From contig JBOGOC010000086.1 in NCBI GenBank assembly GCA_050747525.1, positions 1-64,000 of the forward strand: 64,000 nucleotides of DNA, given 5' to 3'. Below are positions 1 through 9,300 of this stretch, piece by piece. A program made the translations under genes and the position numbers. The notes beneath the pieces were generated by a model, which worked only from the letters and a program-made list of their open reading frames with translations, was not told the origin of the DNA and searched no databases. The stretch's first letter is position 1. Each line of letters starts with the position of its first letter. Source of the DNA: JBOGOC01 sp050747525. Lineage in GTDB: Bacteria > Acidobacteriota > Polarisedimenticolia > JACPZX01 > DASXTC01.

Positions 1-207
1 CCTTCTCGGTCTCGGCAAGGAAGCGGCCGAAGCCGGTGTTCTGAACCCAGTTCCCGGCCACGGTCACCGCCGGTGCCGCTGCGCCGGCCGTCACGTCGAT
101 CCGCGCCAGGTGCGCCATGCTGCGCGCCGGTGCGTCGTACCGGTGGCCGTGCCGGCCACGGAGAGGCACAGCAGCCCCGCCCAAAGAAAGGCTCGCCACG
201 ATGGCAT
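1..207 (-). pseudogene. Fragment of a PQQ-type propeller/esterase gene, internally deleted and frameshifted, cut by the window edge
   Basis: Read leftwards from ATG at 205-207, the sequence begins with a convincing signal peptide (MPSWRAFLWAGLLCLSVAG). From about 145 down to 1, in a different frame, it encodes HRYDAPARSMAHLARIDV and then a stretch ending in NTGFGRFLAE. That second part is nearly identical, in DNA and protein, to the intact gene at 42240-44654 (DNA at about 43320-43450). In the intact gene this block sits about 400 residues after the signal peptide. So the first roughly 390 codons of the mature protein are missing and the remaining parts are out of frame. The part beyond position 1 is not visible. 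A sequencing or assembly error at a contig edge could produce the same picture. Confidence 0.7.
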
Positions 208-213
208 GCCGTC

Positions 214-219
214 ATTCTA
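214..219 (-). promoter_or_regulatory. TAGAAT -10-like box six bases before an ATG
   Basis: On the minus strand TAGAAT is followed by six bases and then the ATG at 207. Transcription would start at or next to the start codon, giving a leaderless message. The same geometry occurs at 13040-13045. No good -35 box is visible. Confidence 0.4.
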
Positions 220-318
220 CAGGCTTGCTCCCTGAATAAAAGAGTAGGATTGGCTTCCGCCCGTCATGTGGAGGGCTCGTCGCACGACAGAGCATGATCC
301 GCTTCTCGGAGGCTGGCG

Positions 319-1362
319 ATGCATGAGAGAGGTTGGTTTCGCCGTGGGGCTCTTGCGCTCATGGTGTCAGGTTTGACAGCGTGGGAGACCGAGGCGGGCA
401 ATCTCGAGCCGCCGGGGCCACCGTCTCCGACCATGAAGACGATCCAGCAAGTGGAGCCGCGCGTTCCCATAGAGTCCCTGCCGGTCGTGATCGCGGCTCC
501 GGGCTCGTATTACCTGACCCGCGACCTGATCGGCGTGGCGGGGCAACATGGCATCCAGATCACCGCGAGCTTCGTGACGCTCGATTTGAACGGCTTCTCC
601 CTCATCGGGGGCCCTGGCACGCTCAGTGGGATTCGAGCCAGCGTCGCGTTGACAAAGCAGGTCACCGTCCGCAACGGGGTCATCCGCGACTGGGGCGGTA
701 GCGGTCTCGATGCGGCAGCCGTCAGTGCGGTCAAGGTGGAGGACTTGGGCGCCTCGGGAAACGGCAGCAACGGAATATCCGTTGGAGCAGGCAGCGTCGT
801 GACCGGCTGCAACGCCACCTCCAACGGCGCGGCGGGCATCATTGTCTCTGGGTCGTCGACCGTCGCCAGGTCGACCGTCGCCAGCAACGGCACGTCGGGG
901 ATGGTCCTGATTTCGGGCAGCATGGCGACGGACTGCATGGCGCAGGGCAACGTGACCGGATTCAATCTGAGTGCGGGCAGCAGCGTCAGTCGCTGCGTCG
1001 CACGCCAGAACTCCACCGGCATCCTGGGCACTGACTTCGTCACGATCGAGGGATGCACGGCCACCTCCAATACCGATGATGGAATCCGTGTAGCGGGCCG
1101 CAGTGTCGTGCGTGGCAACACCACCAATGCAAACACGAACGACGGGATTGAGGCCTCCGGCAACGAGAACCGGATCGAGGACAACCAGTCATCGTCCAAC
1201 GGCTCTGGTATCTCGATCTTCGGGACCTCCAATCTGGTGGTGAAGAACAGCGTCTCATCAAACCTCTCCTTCGAATACCTCATCTTCGGGGGAGGCAACC
1301 AGATCGGCCCGATCAGCACCGATCCGACCACGGCGGGACCATGGGCAAACTTCGATCTCTGA
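319..1362 (+). CDS. Secreted right-handed parallel beta-helix repeat protein
   Basis: The 347-aa protein starts with a short basic N-terminus and a hydrophobic stretch resembling a signal peptide (residues 1-27). From about residue 75 it is built of irregular repeats of about 22 residues, rich in G, N, S, T and V (for example GNGSNGISVGAGSVVTGC and SNTDDGIRVAGRSVVRGNTT). This is the pattern of NosD/pectate-lyase-like beta-helices. No catalytic residues of a polysaccharide lyase can be assigned, so a surface or structural role is as likely as enzymatic cleavage. The start is ATG 319, six bases after CGGAGG. It overlaps the next gene by 22 bases, which suggests translational coupling. Confidence 0.75.
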   Translation: MHERGWFRRGALALMVSGLTAWETEAGNLEPPGPPSPTMKTIQQVEPRVPIESLPVVIAAPGSYYLTRDLIGVAGQHGIQITASFVTLDLNGFSLIGGPGTLSGIRASVALTKQVTVRNGVIRDWGGSGLDAAAVSAVKVEDLGASGNGSNGISVGAGSVVTGCNATSNGAAGIIVSGSSTVARSTVASNGTSGMVLISGSMATDCMAQGNVTGFNLSAGSSVSRCVARQNSTGILGTDFVTIEGCTATSNTDDGIRVAGRSVVRGNTTNANTNDGIEASGNENRIEDNQSSSNGSGISIFGTSNLVVKNSVSSNLSFEYLIFGGGNQIGPISTDPTTAGPWANFDL

Positions 1363-2198
1363 TAACGGCTCTGGCTCTGGCCCCGACCCTCGTGCGGGCG
1401 GAAAACGTCGACCCACTTGGAGTCGGCTCCCAGTACGCCTATGCCGAGAACGTCGGTTGGTTGAACACCGAGCCGCTGGGCGACGGCGGACCCGGCATGC
1501 AGGTGGAGGATTTCGGGCTGACGGGCTGGATGTGGGGGGAGAACCTCGGATGGGTCAGTCTGTCATGTGAGGACACGAGCATCTGCGGCGTGGTCGCCTA
1601 CGGCGTTACGAACGACGGCAACGGCGAGCTCGCCGGGTACGCCTGGAGCGAGAACGCCGGCTGGATCAGCTTCTCGTGCGCCAACAGCGGCTCGTGTGTG
1701 ACCGCCGCCTACGGGGTGACCATCAACCCGACGACAGGGTCGTTCGCCGGCCGGGCCTGGAGCGAGAATGCCGGCTGGATCACGTTCGCCTCGGCCGGCC
1801 CGGTCCCGTACGAGGTCGCAACGTCCTGGTGCCAGGCGACGGCAGGTCCGCCCATGGGGTCGCCCACGCTGACCGCGAGCCCTGGACCAGTCGACGTGCT
1901 ATTGACCTGGACCGCGTTACCGGGTGCGGCCTGGTACGAGGTCGTCAGCGGCAGCCTCTCGCTACTCCAGAGCAGCGGCGGAGACTTCAGCCAGGCCACG
2001 CAGGCCTGCGTCGCCTCGAAACTGTCGGCGCAGTCGATTCAGATCGTGGACCCGGCTCCACCGCTCCCGGGGGACGGACACTGGTATCTCGTGCGCGGAG
2101 CGAACTGCAAGGGGAGCGGGACCTACGATTCGGGGCTGCCATCACAGGTGGGACTCCGGGACTTCGAGATCGCTGCATCCGGGACGGCGTGCCCATAG
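1341..2198 (+). CDS. Exported protein with repeated ENxGW motifs and a fibronectin-III-like tail
   Basis: This 285-aa protein has a signal peptide (residues 1-20, ending LVRA). It carries four copies of a motif of the form W/Y-x-E-N-x-G-W near residues 33-42 (AYAENVGWLN), 64-74 (MWGENLGWVSL), 101-111 (AWSENAGWISF) and 139-149 (AWSENAGWITF). The last three are spaced 37-38 residues apart, with Cys pairs between them. Residues from about 175 onward (VDVLLTWTALPGAAWYEV) look like a fibronectin type III-type beta-sandwich. The start lies inside the preceding beta-helix gene, so the two are probably co-translated surface proteins. The function of the repeat is unknown to me. Confidence 0.7.
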   Translation: MGKLRSLITALALAPTLVRAENVDPLGVGSQYAYAENVGWLNTEPLGDGGPGMQVEDFGLTGWMWGENLGWVSLSCEDTSICGVVAYGVTNDGNGELAGYAWSENAGWISFSCANSGSCVTAAYGVTINPTTGSFAGRAWSENAGWITFASAGPVPYEVATSWCQATAGPPMGSPTLTASPGPVDVLLTWTALPGAAWYEVVSGSLSLLQSSGGDFSQATQACVASKLSAQSIQIVDPAPPLPGDGHWYLVRGANCKGSGTYDSGLPSQVGLRDFEIAASGTACP

Positions 2199-2295
2199 CG
2201 GCTCTTTCAGCCCCTGAACGTTGACTTGGCGGGGCCATGCCTCCATACTCCCCGACCATGTCGATCCCCCAAGAGCGCGCTGCGGCCGGCTTTCC

Positions 2296-4944
2296 TTGAC
2301 CCTCACCTCCGGCACCCGCCTCGGCCCCTACGAGATCGTCGGCCCGCTCGGCGCCGGCGGCATGGGCGAGGTCTACCGTGCGAAGGACACGCGTCTGGGG
2401 CGTGAAGTTGCGGTGAAGGTCCTCCCCCAGCACCTCATGAACCTGCCCGATGTGCGCGCGCGGTTCGAGCGCGAGGCACGCGCGGTCTCGAGTCTCAACC
2501 ATCCGCACATCTGCACGCTTCACGACGTCGGGCGCGAGGGTGACACCGACTACCTGGTGATGGAGCTGATCGACGGAGAGACGCTGGCGGCGCGCCTGGC
2601 TCGCGGCGCTCCGCCGTTGCCCGAGGTCCTGCGTCTGGGCATCCAGATCAGCGACGCGCTCGACCGGGCACACCGGGCCGGTGTCGTGCACCGGGATCTC
2701 AAGCCCGGCAACGTGATGCTGACCCGTTCGGGCGCCAAGCTGATGGACTTCGGGCTGGCGCGCACCACGGGGTCAGGTTCGCAGGCCTCCAGCGGTGTAA
2801 CCCTGGCGACGCTGACCCGGTCGCCGGGGATGGCCGCGCCGTTGACGACTCAGGGATCGATCGTGGGAACGTTCCAGTACATGTCGCCGGAACAGCTGGA
2901 AGGCAAGGAAGCGGACACCCGCAGCGATCTCTGGTCGCTCGGGTGCCTGCTGTACGAGTCGGCCACGGGACGCCGGGCCTTCACCGGGCAGAGCCAGGCG
3001 TCGCTGATCGGCGCCATCATGAACACCGAGCCGCCGCCTCTTTCCCAGGCCGCGCCGCTGGCGCCGCCCGCGCTGGAGCGCCTGGTGCTGGCCTGCCTGA
3101 CCAAGGACCCGGAAGAGCGGATCCAGACCGCCCACGACGTCAGGCTGCAGCTCGAGTGGATCCGCGACGCCGGATCCCAGGCGGGAGTGCCCGCGCCGGT
3201 CGCGACGAAGCGGCACCTGCGCGAACGGATCGCGTGGGCCCTGGCGGCGACGGGGCTTGCGGCCGCCATCGCTCTGGCGGCGTTGCGCCCGGGCGCGCCA
3301 TCGCCCGAGCTTCTGCAAGTTTCCATCCTGCCGCCTCCCGGCGAGCGCCTCATGCAGTACGCGTCCACGATCAACATCTCTCCGGACGGCCGCAACCTGG
3401 TCTTCGCCGCCACGAGCGGCAACGATGTCCGTCTCTGGCTCCGGTCCCTCGAGTCCGACACGGCGGTGCCCATTCCCGACAGCAGCCTGGGCCTGTCGAC
3501 CTTCTGGTCCCCGGACAGCCGCTACCTGGGCTACGCCACGCGCGAGGGGAAGCTGAAGAAGATGGCCGTGCCCGGAGGCGCCTCTTCGACCGTCTGCAAC
3601 CTCAAATGGGCTCGAGGCGGGGCGTGGGGCCGCAAGGACATGATCGTCTTCGCGCCGGCGCCCGAGGGTCCTCTGGCCGCGGTCCTCGCGTCGGGAGGCA
3701 CACCGTCTCCCGTGACCACCCTCGACGCCTCGCTGAATCAGAAATCGCACCGATTCCCCTCGTTCCTGCCGGATGGAGAGCACTTCCTGTTCCTCGCCCT
3801 GCCCGGGGGCGAGCAGGGTCTGGACACCTTCGTCGGTTCCCTGCACGACCCGACGGTCAAGAGGGTGCTTTCGGCCGACTCGGCGGCCGTCTACGCGGAG
3901 CCCGGCGTGCTTCTCTTCGCCAGGGAGGGGAAGATCCTTTCTCAGCCCTTCGACACGAACCGCCTCGAGCTGAGCGGCGAGCCCGTGGCCATCGCCGACG
4001 CTCCTCCCAGCACTGACCTCGACGCGGAGCCAGTGGTCTCCGTCTCGGACAACGGGCGCATGGTCTTCCTTCGCAGCGGCTCCCGCTCCACGCGGCTCGA
4101 GTGGATCGATCGAACGGGGGCCGTCCGCGGGACGGTGCCGCTCCCTTCCGGGGACTGGACGATGTTCTCGCTCTCGCCGGATGCACGACGGGCCGCCGTG
4201 ATGAAAGGCCCGGACATCTGGCTGGTCGACCTGGTCCGCGCGATCCCCAGCCGGCTCGCCCCCACCTTCTCCGGCGAGGCCAACGTGATCTGGTTCGGCG
4301 ACGGACGCAGGCTGGCGTTCTCGTCGAACAAGAGCGGGCGCGCCGAGATCTACGTCGGGAGCGTGGATGCCACCGGAGAGCCGGAGTTGATCGCCACCAC
4401 CGAAGCCCAGTTCAAGACGGTCTGGGACATCGCCCCCGACAGCCGGACCCTCGTCTTCGGCGTGGTCGATGACAGCACGGCCTGGGACCTCTGGGTCATG
4501 CCGTTGGAGAAGGGAGGCACGCCCAGAGTCTACGAGGCCGGCCCGGTGGGTGAATCCCAGGCGCGGATCTCACCGGATGGCCGGTGGCTCGCGTACACCA
4601 TCGGGATCGACAACGTTCAGGATGAGGGAGAGGTCTACGTCCAGTCGTTCCCGGAGCCGGGCAGGAAGATGCGGGTCTCGGTCGACGGGGGGGCCCTTCC
4701 CGCATGGACCCAGGGGGGCAAGGAGCTGATCTACTTCAAGGGAGACACCATCATGTCGGTCCCCTTGAATGGCGCCGGCGACGACCTCGAGCCGGGCGCT
4801 CCCCGCGCCCTGATGAAGGTGCCGGAAGGGACCACGGGATTGGACCCGACACGCGACGGGGAGCGGTTCCTGGTGACCGCCGGCCCCGACCGCGAACGGG
4901 ACATCCGGCTCATCCTGAGCTGGACCAGCCTTCTCGAGCGGTAA
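2296..4944 (+). CDS. Transmembrane Ser/Thr protein kinase with C-terminal TolB/PD40-type beta-propeller
   Basis: A Hanks-type kinase occupies about residues 10-280. It shows the glycine loop GAGGMGEVY, lysine in VAVKVL, catalytic HRDLKPGN, DFGLA and the activation-segment end GTFQYMSPEQ. One membrane span follows (WALAATGLAAAIALAAL, near residue 320). About 540 residues of WD40-like/PD40 beta-propeller come next, with repeats of the ISPDGRNL, WSPDSRYLG and LSPDARRAA type. The propeller is predicted to be extracytoplasmic and to sense a ligand or partner. The architecture is common in Acidobacteriota. I chose TTG 2296, giving MTLTSGTRLGPYEI, the usual start for this family; the frame is open upstream to 2221. 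The protein is 882 aa with all kinase residues intact. Confidence 0.9.
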   Translation: MTLTSGTRLGPYEIVGPLGAGGMGEVYRAKDTRLGREVAVKVLPQHLMNLPDVRARFEREARAVSSLNHPHICTLHDVGREGDTDYLVMELIDGETLAARLARGAPPLPEVLRLGIQISDALDRAHRAGVVHRDLKPGNVMLTRSGAKLMDFGLARTTGSGSQASSGVTLATLTRSPGMAAPLTTQGSIVGTFQYMSPEQLEGKEADTRSDLWSLGCLLYESATGRRAFTGQSQASLIGAIMNTEPPPLSQAAPLAPPALERLVLACLTKDPEERIQTAHDVRLQLEWIRDAGSQAGVPAPVATKRHLRERIAWALAATGLAAAIALAALRPGAPSPELLQVSILPPPGERLMQYASTINISPDGRNLVFAATSGNDVRLWLRSLESDTAVPIPDSSLGLSTFWSPDSRYLGYATREGKLKKMAVPGGASSTVCNLKWARGGAWGRKDMIVFAPAPEGPLAAVLASGGTPSPVTTLDASLNQKSHRFPSFLPDGEHFLFLALPGGEQGLDTFVGSLHDPTVKRVLSADSAAVYAEPGVLLFAREGKILSQPFDTNRLELSGEPVAIADAPPSTDLDAEPVVSVSDNGRMVFLRSGSRSTRLEWIDRTGAVRGTVPLPSGDWTMFSLSPDARRAAVMKGPDIWLVDLVRAIPSRLAPTFSGEANVIWFGDGRRLAFSSNKSGRAEIYVGSVDATGEPELIATTEAQFKTVWDIAPDSRTLVFGVVDDSTAWDLWVMPLEKGGTPRVYEAGPVGESQARISPDGRWLAYTIGIDNVQDEGEVYVQSFPEPGRKMRVSVDGGALPAWTQGGKELIYFKGDTIMSVPLNGAGDDLEPGAPRALMKVPEGTTGLDPTRDGERFLVTAGPDRERDIRLILSWTSLLER

Positions 4945-4968
4945 GCCCGCTTTTCCCGATACGGCCAG

Positions 4969-5023
4969 AGTGTCCAGTTAAGACAACTCGGGGGAGCCCT
5001 GATGTCCACCCGGGGGGGACACT
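4969..5023. repeat. Short inverted repeat AGTGTCC/GGACACT
   Basis: A 7-bp inverted repeat (4969-4975 and 5017-5023) brackets about 40 bases containing GTTAAGACAACTC and a G-run. It lies in the 218-bp gap between the kinase and the next lipoprotein gene. It could be a transcription terminator or a remnant end of a small mobile element; nothing inside it codes. Confidence 0.25.
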
Positions 5024-5162
5024 TTCTCACCCATGTGGCGATTTCCCCACACTCTGCCGTCTCGTACGGGCCATCTCTGCAGGGATCACGGGACCCCCGG
5101 TGGCACGGGTATTGCCCCTATCTCGGATAACGCACGGCTAAGGCGCCGTGAAGGAGGACGTC

Positions 5163-5663
5163 ATGAGAATGGGCAAGGTGATTGCCGGATTCTGCCTCAC
5201 GCTTCTCTGCGTCGGATGCGACTTCATGCGGTCCGATGTGGAGGAGGGTGCCACGACCACGACGTCAGCAAGCGAGATCCCGGGCACGCACTCTCCCGGC
5301 GACCTCAACCCAATCACCGCGGCACAGTGGGTCGACCACGTGAAGATCGGCCGCAAGGTCGACGCCGGCGGTGAGGTCCCGCAAGTCGACGTGACCGACA
5401 CCTTCGGCGCAGATGAACGCATCCACGTGTCGATGGAGGTGACCGATGCCCCGTCGGGCTCGGTGGTCGCGGTGACCGTGGTCAACAAGACGACGGGCCA
5501 GCGCGTCTGGAGCCAGCAGAAGTCCGTGGAAGCCGGACGGTCACACCTGAACTTCAACCTGAACGCAAGCGAGCTGGGCCCCGGCGGCTATGGCGCCGAG
5601 GTGAGAGTCGGCGACGAACAGGTCGCGCTCCGTCCCTTCGTGGTGAACGACACGCAGGCCTGA
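5163..5663 (+). CDS. Putative lipoprotein of unknown function
   Basis: This is a 166-aa protein with a signal sequence and probable lipobox (LLCVGC, Cys at about residue 19). The mature part contains a beta-rich region (residues 55-165) with KTTGQRVWSQQKSVEAG and a C-terminus that looks immunoglobulin-like. It is probably anchored to the outer or inner membrane. ATG 5163 follows AAGGAGGAC by four bases; an in-frame GTG at 5148 lies upstream of this ribosome site and is rejected. It is followed after 25 bases by another lipoprotein with its own strong ribosome site, so the two probably form an operon. I do not recognise a named family. Confidence 0.75.
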   Translation: MRMGKVIAGFCLTLLCVGCDFMRSDVEEGATTTTSASEIPGTHSPGDLNPITAAQWVDHVKIGRKVDAGGEVPQVDVTDTFGADERIHVSMEVTDAPSGSVVAVTVVNKTTGQRVWSQQKSVEAGRSHLNFNLNASELGPGGYGAEVRVGDEQVALRPFVVNDTQA

Positions 5664-5688
5664 ACCAGGGCCTGAAGGAGGACGCATC

Positions 5689-6336
5689 ATGAAGAACCTG
5701 AGAAGGACGTGGACCGTGATGAGCCTTTGCCTGCTGGCGCTGAGCCTTGGTTGCGGCGGCGCTGGGAGCAACGAAGACCAGGCGTCCGGGGAGCCGGCGC
5801 AGAGCGGTTTCTTCGCATCCGCTCGCTACTCCCTGCCGGAAAACAGCGTCGTGCAGGTGCGCCTCGGCACCAGCGTGGCGAGCGGCAGCGCGACCCTGGG
5901 CCAGCCGGTTCGTGGCGATGTGGCCACGGACGTCGTGGCCGGCGGTCACGTCGTGATCCCCGCCGGCAGCCAGGTCACCGGCACCGTGACCGCGGTCAAG
6001 CCGGCCAAGAGATTCGGCGGCCAGGCGATGATCGCGGTTGGCTTCGATTCCGTGACCCTGCCCAACGGTGACCGTGTGCCCATCGAGGGCGGCATGGCGG
6101 CCTACGCCGACAGTGAGAAGGCCAAGGACACCGGGGCCATCGTGGGCGGCACCGTGGGTGGCGCCATCCTGGGCAAGGTCATCGGCAAGGACACCAAGGA
6201 TGCCGTCACGGGCGCCGTGATCGGCGGCGGCGTCGGCACGGCCATCGCGTCACGCAAGGGCGACGAGGCCCATCTGCCGGCCGGGACGAGCGCGAAGGTC
6301 CAGACCAGGCGCGCGCTCGAGCTGCCGGCGGTGTGA
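5689..6336 (+). CDS. Glycine-zipper lipoprotein
   Basis: The 215-aa protein has a lipoprotein signal (LALSLGCGG, Cys about residue 22). A beta domain follows (residues 40-135: ARYSLPENSVVQVRL, VIPAGSQVTGTVTAV, FGGQAMIAVGFDSVTLPNG), then a glycine-zipper hairpin at residues 143-185 (IVGGTVGGAILGKVIG, AVIGGGVGTAIAS). Glycine zippers of this kind typically insert in or pack against membranes. The DNA has a decayed paralogue at 60911-61422 and a diverged relative at 52048-52716. GGAGG lies seven bases before ATG 5689. A strong hairpin at 6344-6381 ends the unit. Confidence 0.8.
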   Translation: MKNLRRTWTVMSLCLLALSLGCGGAGSNEDQASGEPAQSGFFASARYSLPENSVVQVRLGTSVASGSATLGQPVRGDVATDVVAGGHVVIPAGSQVTGTVTAVKPAKRFGGQAMIAVGFDSVTLPNGDRVPIEGGMAAYADSEKAKDTGAIVGGTVGGAILGKVIGKDTKDAVTGAVIGGGVGTAIASRKGDEAHLPAGTSAKVQTRRALELPAV

Positions 6337-6343
6337 CGTTCGA

Positions 6344-6381
6344 CCCGGCTGGAGGGCATCGTCCCGCGCCCTCCAGCCGGG
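6344..6381. terminator. Perfect 14-bp hairpin between convergent genes
   Basis: CCCGGCTGGAGGGC (6344-6357) and its exact complement (6368-6381) flank a 10-base loop. It lies eight bases after the plus-strand lipoprotein stop and 18 bases before the end of the minus-strand efflux gene, so it probably terminates both. There is no long T-run. Confidence 0.7.
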
Positions 6382-6398
6382 GGCACAGACGCCGCATG

Positions 6399-9300
6399 TC
6401 ACCCGCTTGCCCGCCGCCTCACCGCAAACCGCTCCCCGGCCTGATGCACCAGCATGTAGAACGTCGGCAGGGCGAGCAGCGTGAAGACCGTCGAGGTGAG
6501 CAGACCGCCAATCATCACGACAGCCAGCGGCCGCTCGATCTCCGTTCCGTGAAGCCGGAGCAGCACGAAGGGGAGCAGGCCCAGGATCGCGGTCGAAGCC
6601 GTCATGATCTTGGGCCGCACGCGGCCGATGCTGGCCTCGCGCAGCGCCGCAGCGAAGGGCTTCCCCTCGGTGACCAGCTGCCGTGTCTGGGCGACCAGCA
6701 CCAGCCCGTTCTGCACGGCGATGCCGAACAGGCCGATGAGGCCCACCAGGGATGACACGTTCCAGGTCTCGCCGGCCAGCATGAGGGCGATGATGCCCCC
6801 CACGAATGCGTCGGGAAGGGTGGCCACGATCACCAGGGCCTCGGGCAGCGATCCGAGAGCCACGTAGAGCAGGACGAACACCGCGAGCACGGCAAGAGCA
6901 ATGGCCAGCACGAGCGAGCGGGTCGCGCGTTGCTGGCTCTCCACGCGTCCCCCCACGTCGAGGAAGTAGCCGGTGGGAAGCGTCAGCTCACGCTCGAGCC
7001 GTTGTCTCACCTCCTCGGCCGTGCTCCCCAGATCGCGGCCGGTGACCGTCGCCTCGACCGCCACGCGCCGGCTGCCCGCCTCGCGGCGGATCGAGCCCGG
7101 CCCCGAGGTCTCCTCGATGGTGGCGACCTGGCCGAGCGGGATCCTCGCTCCATCGTGACCGTCCACCAGCAGGCTGCGAATCGCCTCGACGTCGCCTCTG
7201 CGGTGATCCTGAAGCAGAACCACGAGATCGTAGCGGCGGTGCCCCACCCAGACTTCCGAGTGCCGCTCTCCCACCAGTCCGATGCGCGCCGCGCGGACGA
7301 CGTCGCCCGGCGTCAGGCCGACGCGCGATACCGCCTGTCTGTCGATGGCGATCTTCAGCTGCGGCAGGCCGGTGATGGTCTCGGCCCGCAGGTCGGTGAT
7401 TCCGGGCACGTTCTCCAGGATCTCGCGGGCCTGCGCGCCCAGATCGGCGAGCCTCCCCAGGTCCGGTCCGAAGATGCGCACCGAGATGTCGGCCGGCGAC
7501 CCTCCGAGGCCTTCGTCGATCCTCATGCCGAGCGGCGTGGTGAACAGAGACGTGACGCCGGGCACCTTCTCCACCTCCTCCCGCATCGCGCTTTCCAGAT
7601 CCTCCAGCGATCGCGTGCGCTCCTTCTTGAGGACGACGAGCACGTCGGAGAGGGTGTGGGGCATGGGGTCCTCCGTGCGCTCGGCGCGCCCCGTGCGCCG
7701 GACGACGTCCTCCACTTCGGGGAATTCCCGCAGGACGTCCTCGACCCGGTGGTTCAGTCGGTCCACCTCGTCGAGGGAGGCCTCCGCGGGGAGCAGCGTC
7801 TGGATGAGAAACGCCCCTTCATCGAGCTCCGGCATGAAGTCCGTGCCGATGAAGAAGCCCAGCGCGAGCGCCGGCAAGGTGAGCGCCAGGGTGACCAGCC
7901 GGACCGTGCCCGCCCTGCGCATCGAGGCGTCCAGCAGGGGGGCGTATCCGCGTTTGAGCTGCCGGATGATCCAGACATCCTGGTGAGCGTTTCGGGAGCG
8001 TGGGCGCAGGAAGAGGCTTGCCAGCAGCGGAACGAGCGTCAGCGCCAGGACGAGCGACGATCCCACCGACGCCATCACCGCGACGGCCAGGGGCTGATAC
8101 ATGCGTCCTTCGATCCCGCCCATCCCGAACAGAGGCAGGAAGACGGCGACGACGATCAAGGTCGCGAAGGCGATGGGACGCCCGACTTCCAGAGAGCCTT
8201 GCAGGGCGCTTTCCCTTCGGCCGCGGGAGTCCGAGCGGCCGGACATGCGGTGCACGATGTTCTCGGTCATGATGATGGCCGCATCCACCAGCAGGCCAAC
8301 GGCAATGGCGAGTCCCCCCAGCGTCATCGTGTTGATGCCGATGCCCGCACGAGCCAGCAGGAGACCCGCCAGGAGCAGCGAGAGCGGGATGGTCAAGGTG
8401 ACGAGCAGGGCGGCCCTGAGGTCGCCCAGCAGGATGAAGAGGACGAGCACGACGAGCACGGCGCCGACCGTCACCGCACGCCCGACGCCGCCGAGCGCCG
8501 ATCGGACCAGCTCGGACTGGTCGTACACGACACGAAGCTCCACGCCGGGCGGCAGGCCGCGCCTGAGCTCGGCCACCGCTCCGCGGACCCCAGCGGCCAC
8601 CTTCACCGTGTCCGCTCCGAACTGCTTCGCCACGCGACAGCTCACGACCTCGCCTCGAAGCCGGTGCGCGAGGCCGCGCCGGATGGCGGGAGCTTCACGG
8701 ACATCCGTCACGTCGCCCAGAAGCACGGGCGTGGTACCCCGGACGGCGACCACCGTGGCGCGCAGGTCCTCCACCGTGCTGGCGCGTCCGACGGCCCGGA
8801 CGGTCCACTCCATGGGCCCCTGCACGACGAATCCGCCCGCCGCATTGACGTTGGAGCCCTCCACGGCATGAAGAACCTCGTCGAGCGTCACCCCTCGCGC
8901 CGACATGCGCTCGGGGTCGAGCTGGACCTGGAACTGCCGCAGATAGCCTCCCAGGCGCTCCACCGCGGCCACCCCGGGCACGGCGAGCAGGCGGTTCCTG
9001 ACTTCGAACTCGGCCAGGTCGCGAAGGGCCATGAGGTCCGCGGCGCCGGGCTCCGCCTCGAGCGTGAACTCGAAGATCTCGTTGAGCCTTCCGGTCAGGC
9101 TGGAGATCAGCGGGTCCTCCGTCCCCGGAGGGAGCTGTGCCGCCACCTGAGTGACGCGCTCGGCGACGAACTGCCTCGATCGGTGATAGTCGGCCTCGGG
9201 CTCGAACTCCACCGTCACCTGCGAGACGCCAAGCTGGTTGTTGGATCGGATGCGCCGAACCTCCGGAAGCCCGGCCAGCGCCACTTCCATGGGGATCCCG

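Noticed and set aside
4969..5023. Inverted repeat as the ends of a MITE
   Set aside because: Arms are only 7 bp, no target duplication and no second copy seen; a terminator is equally likely.
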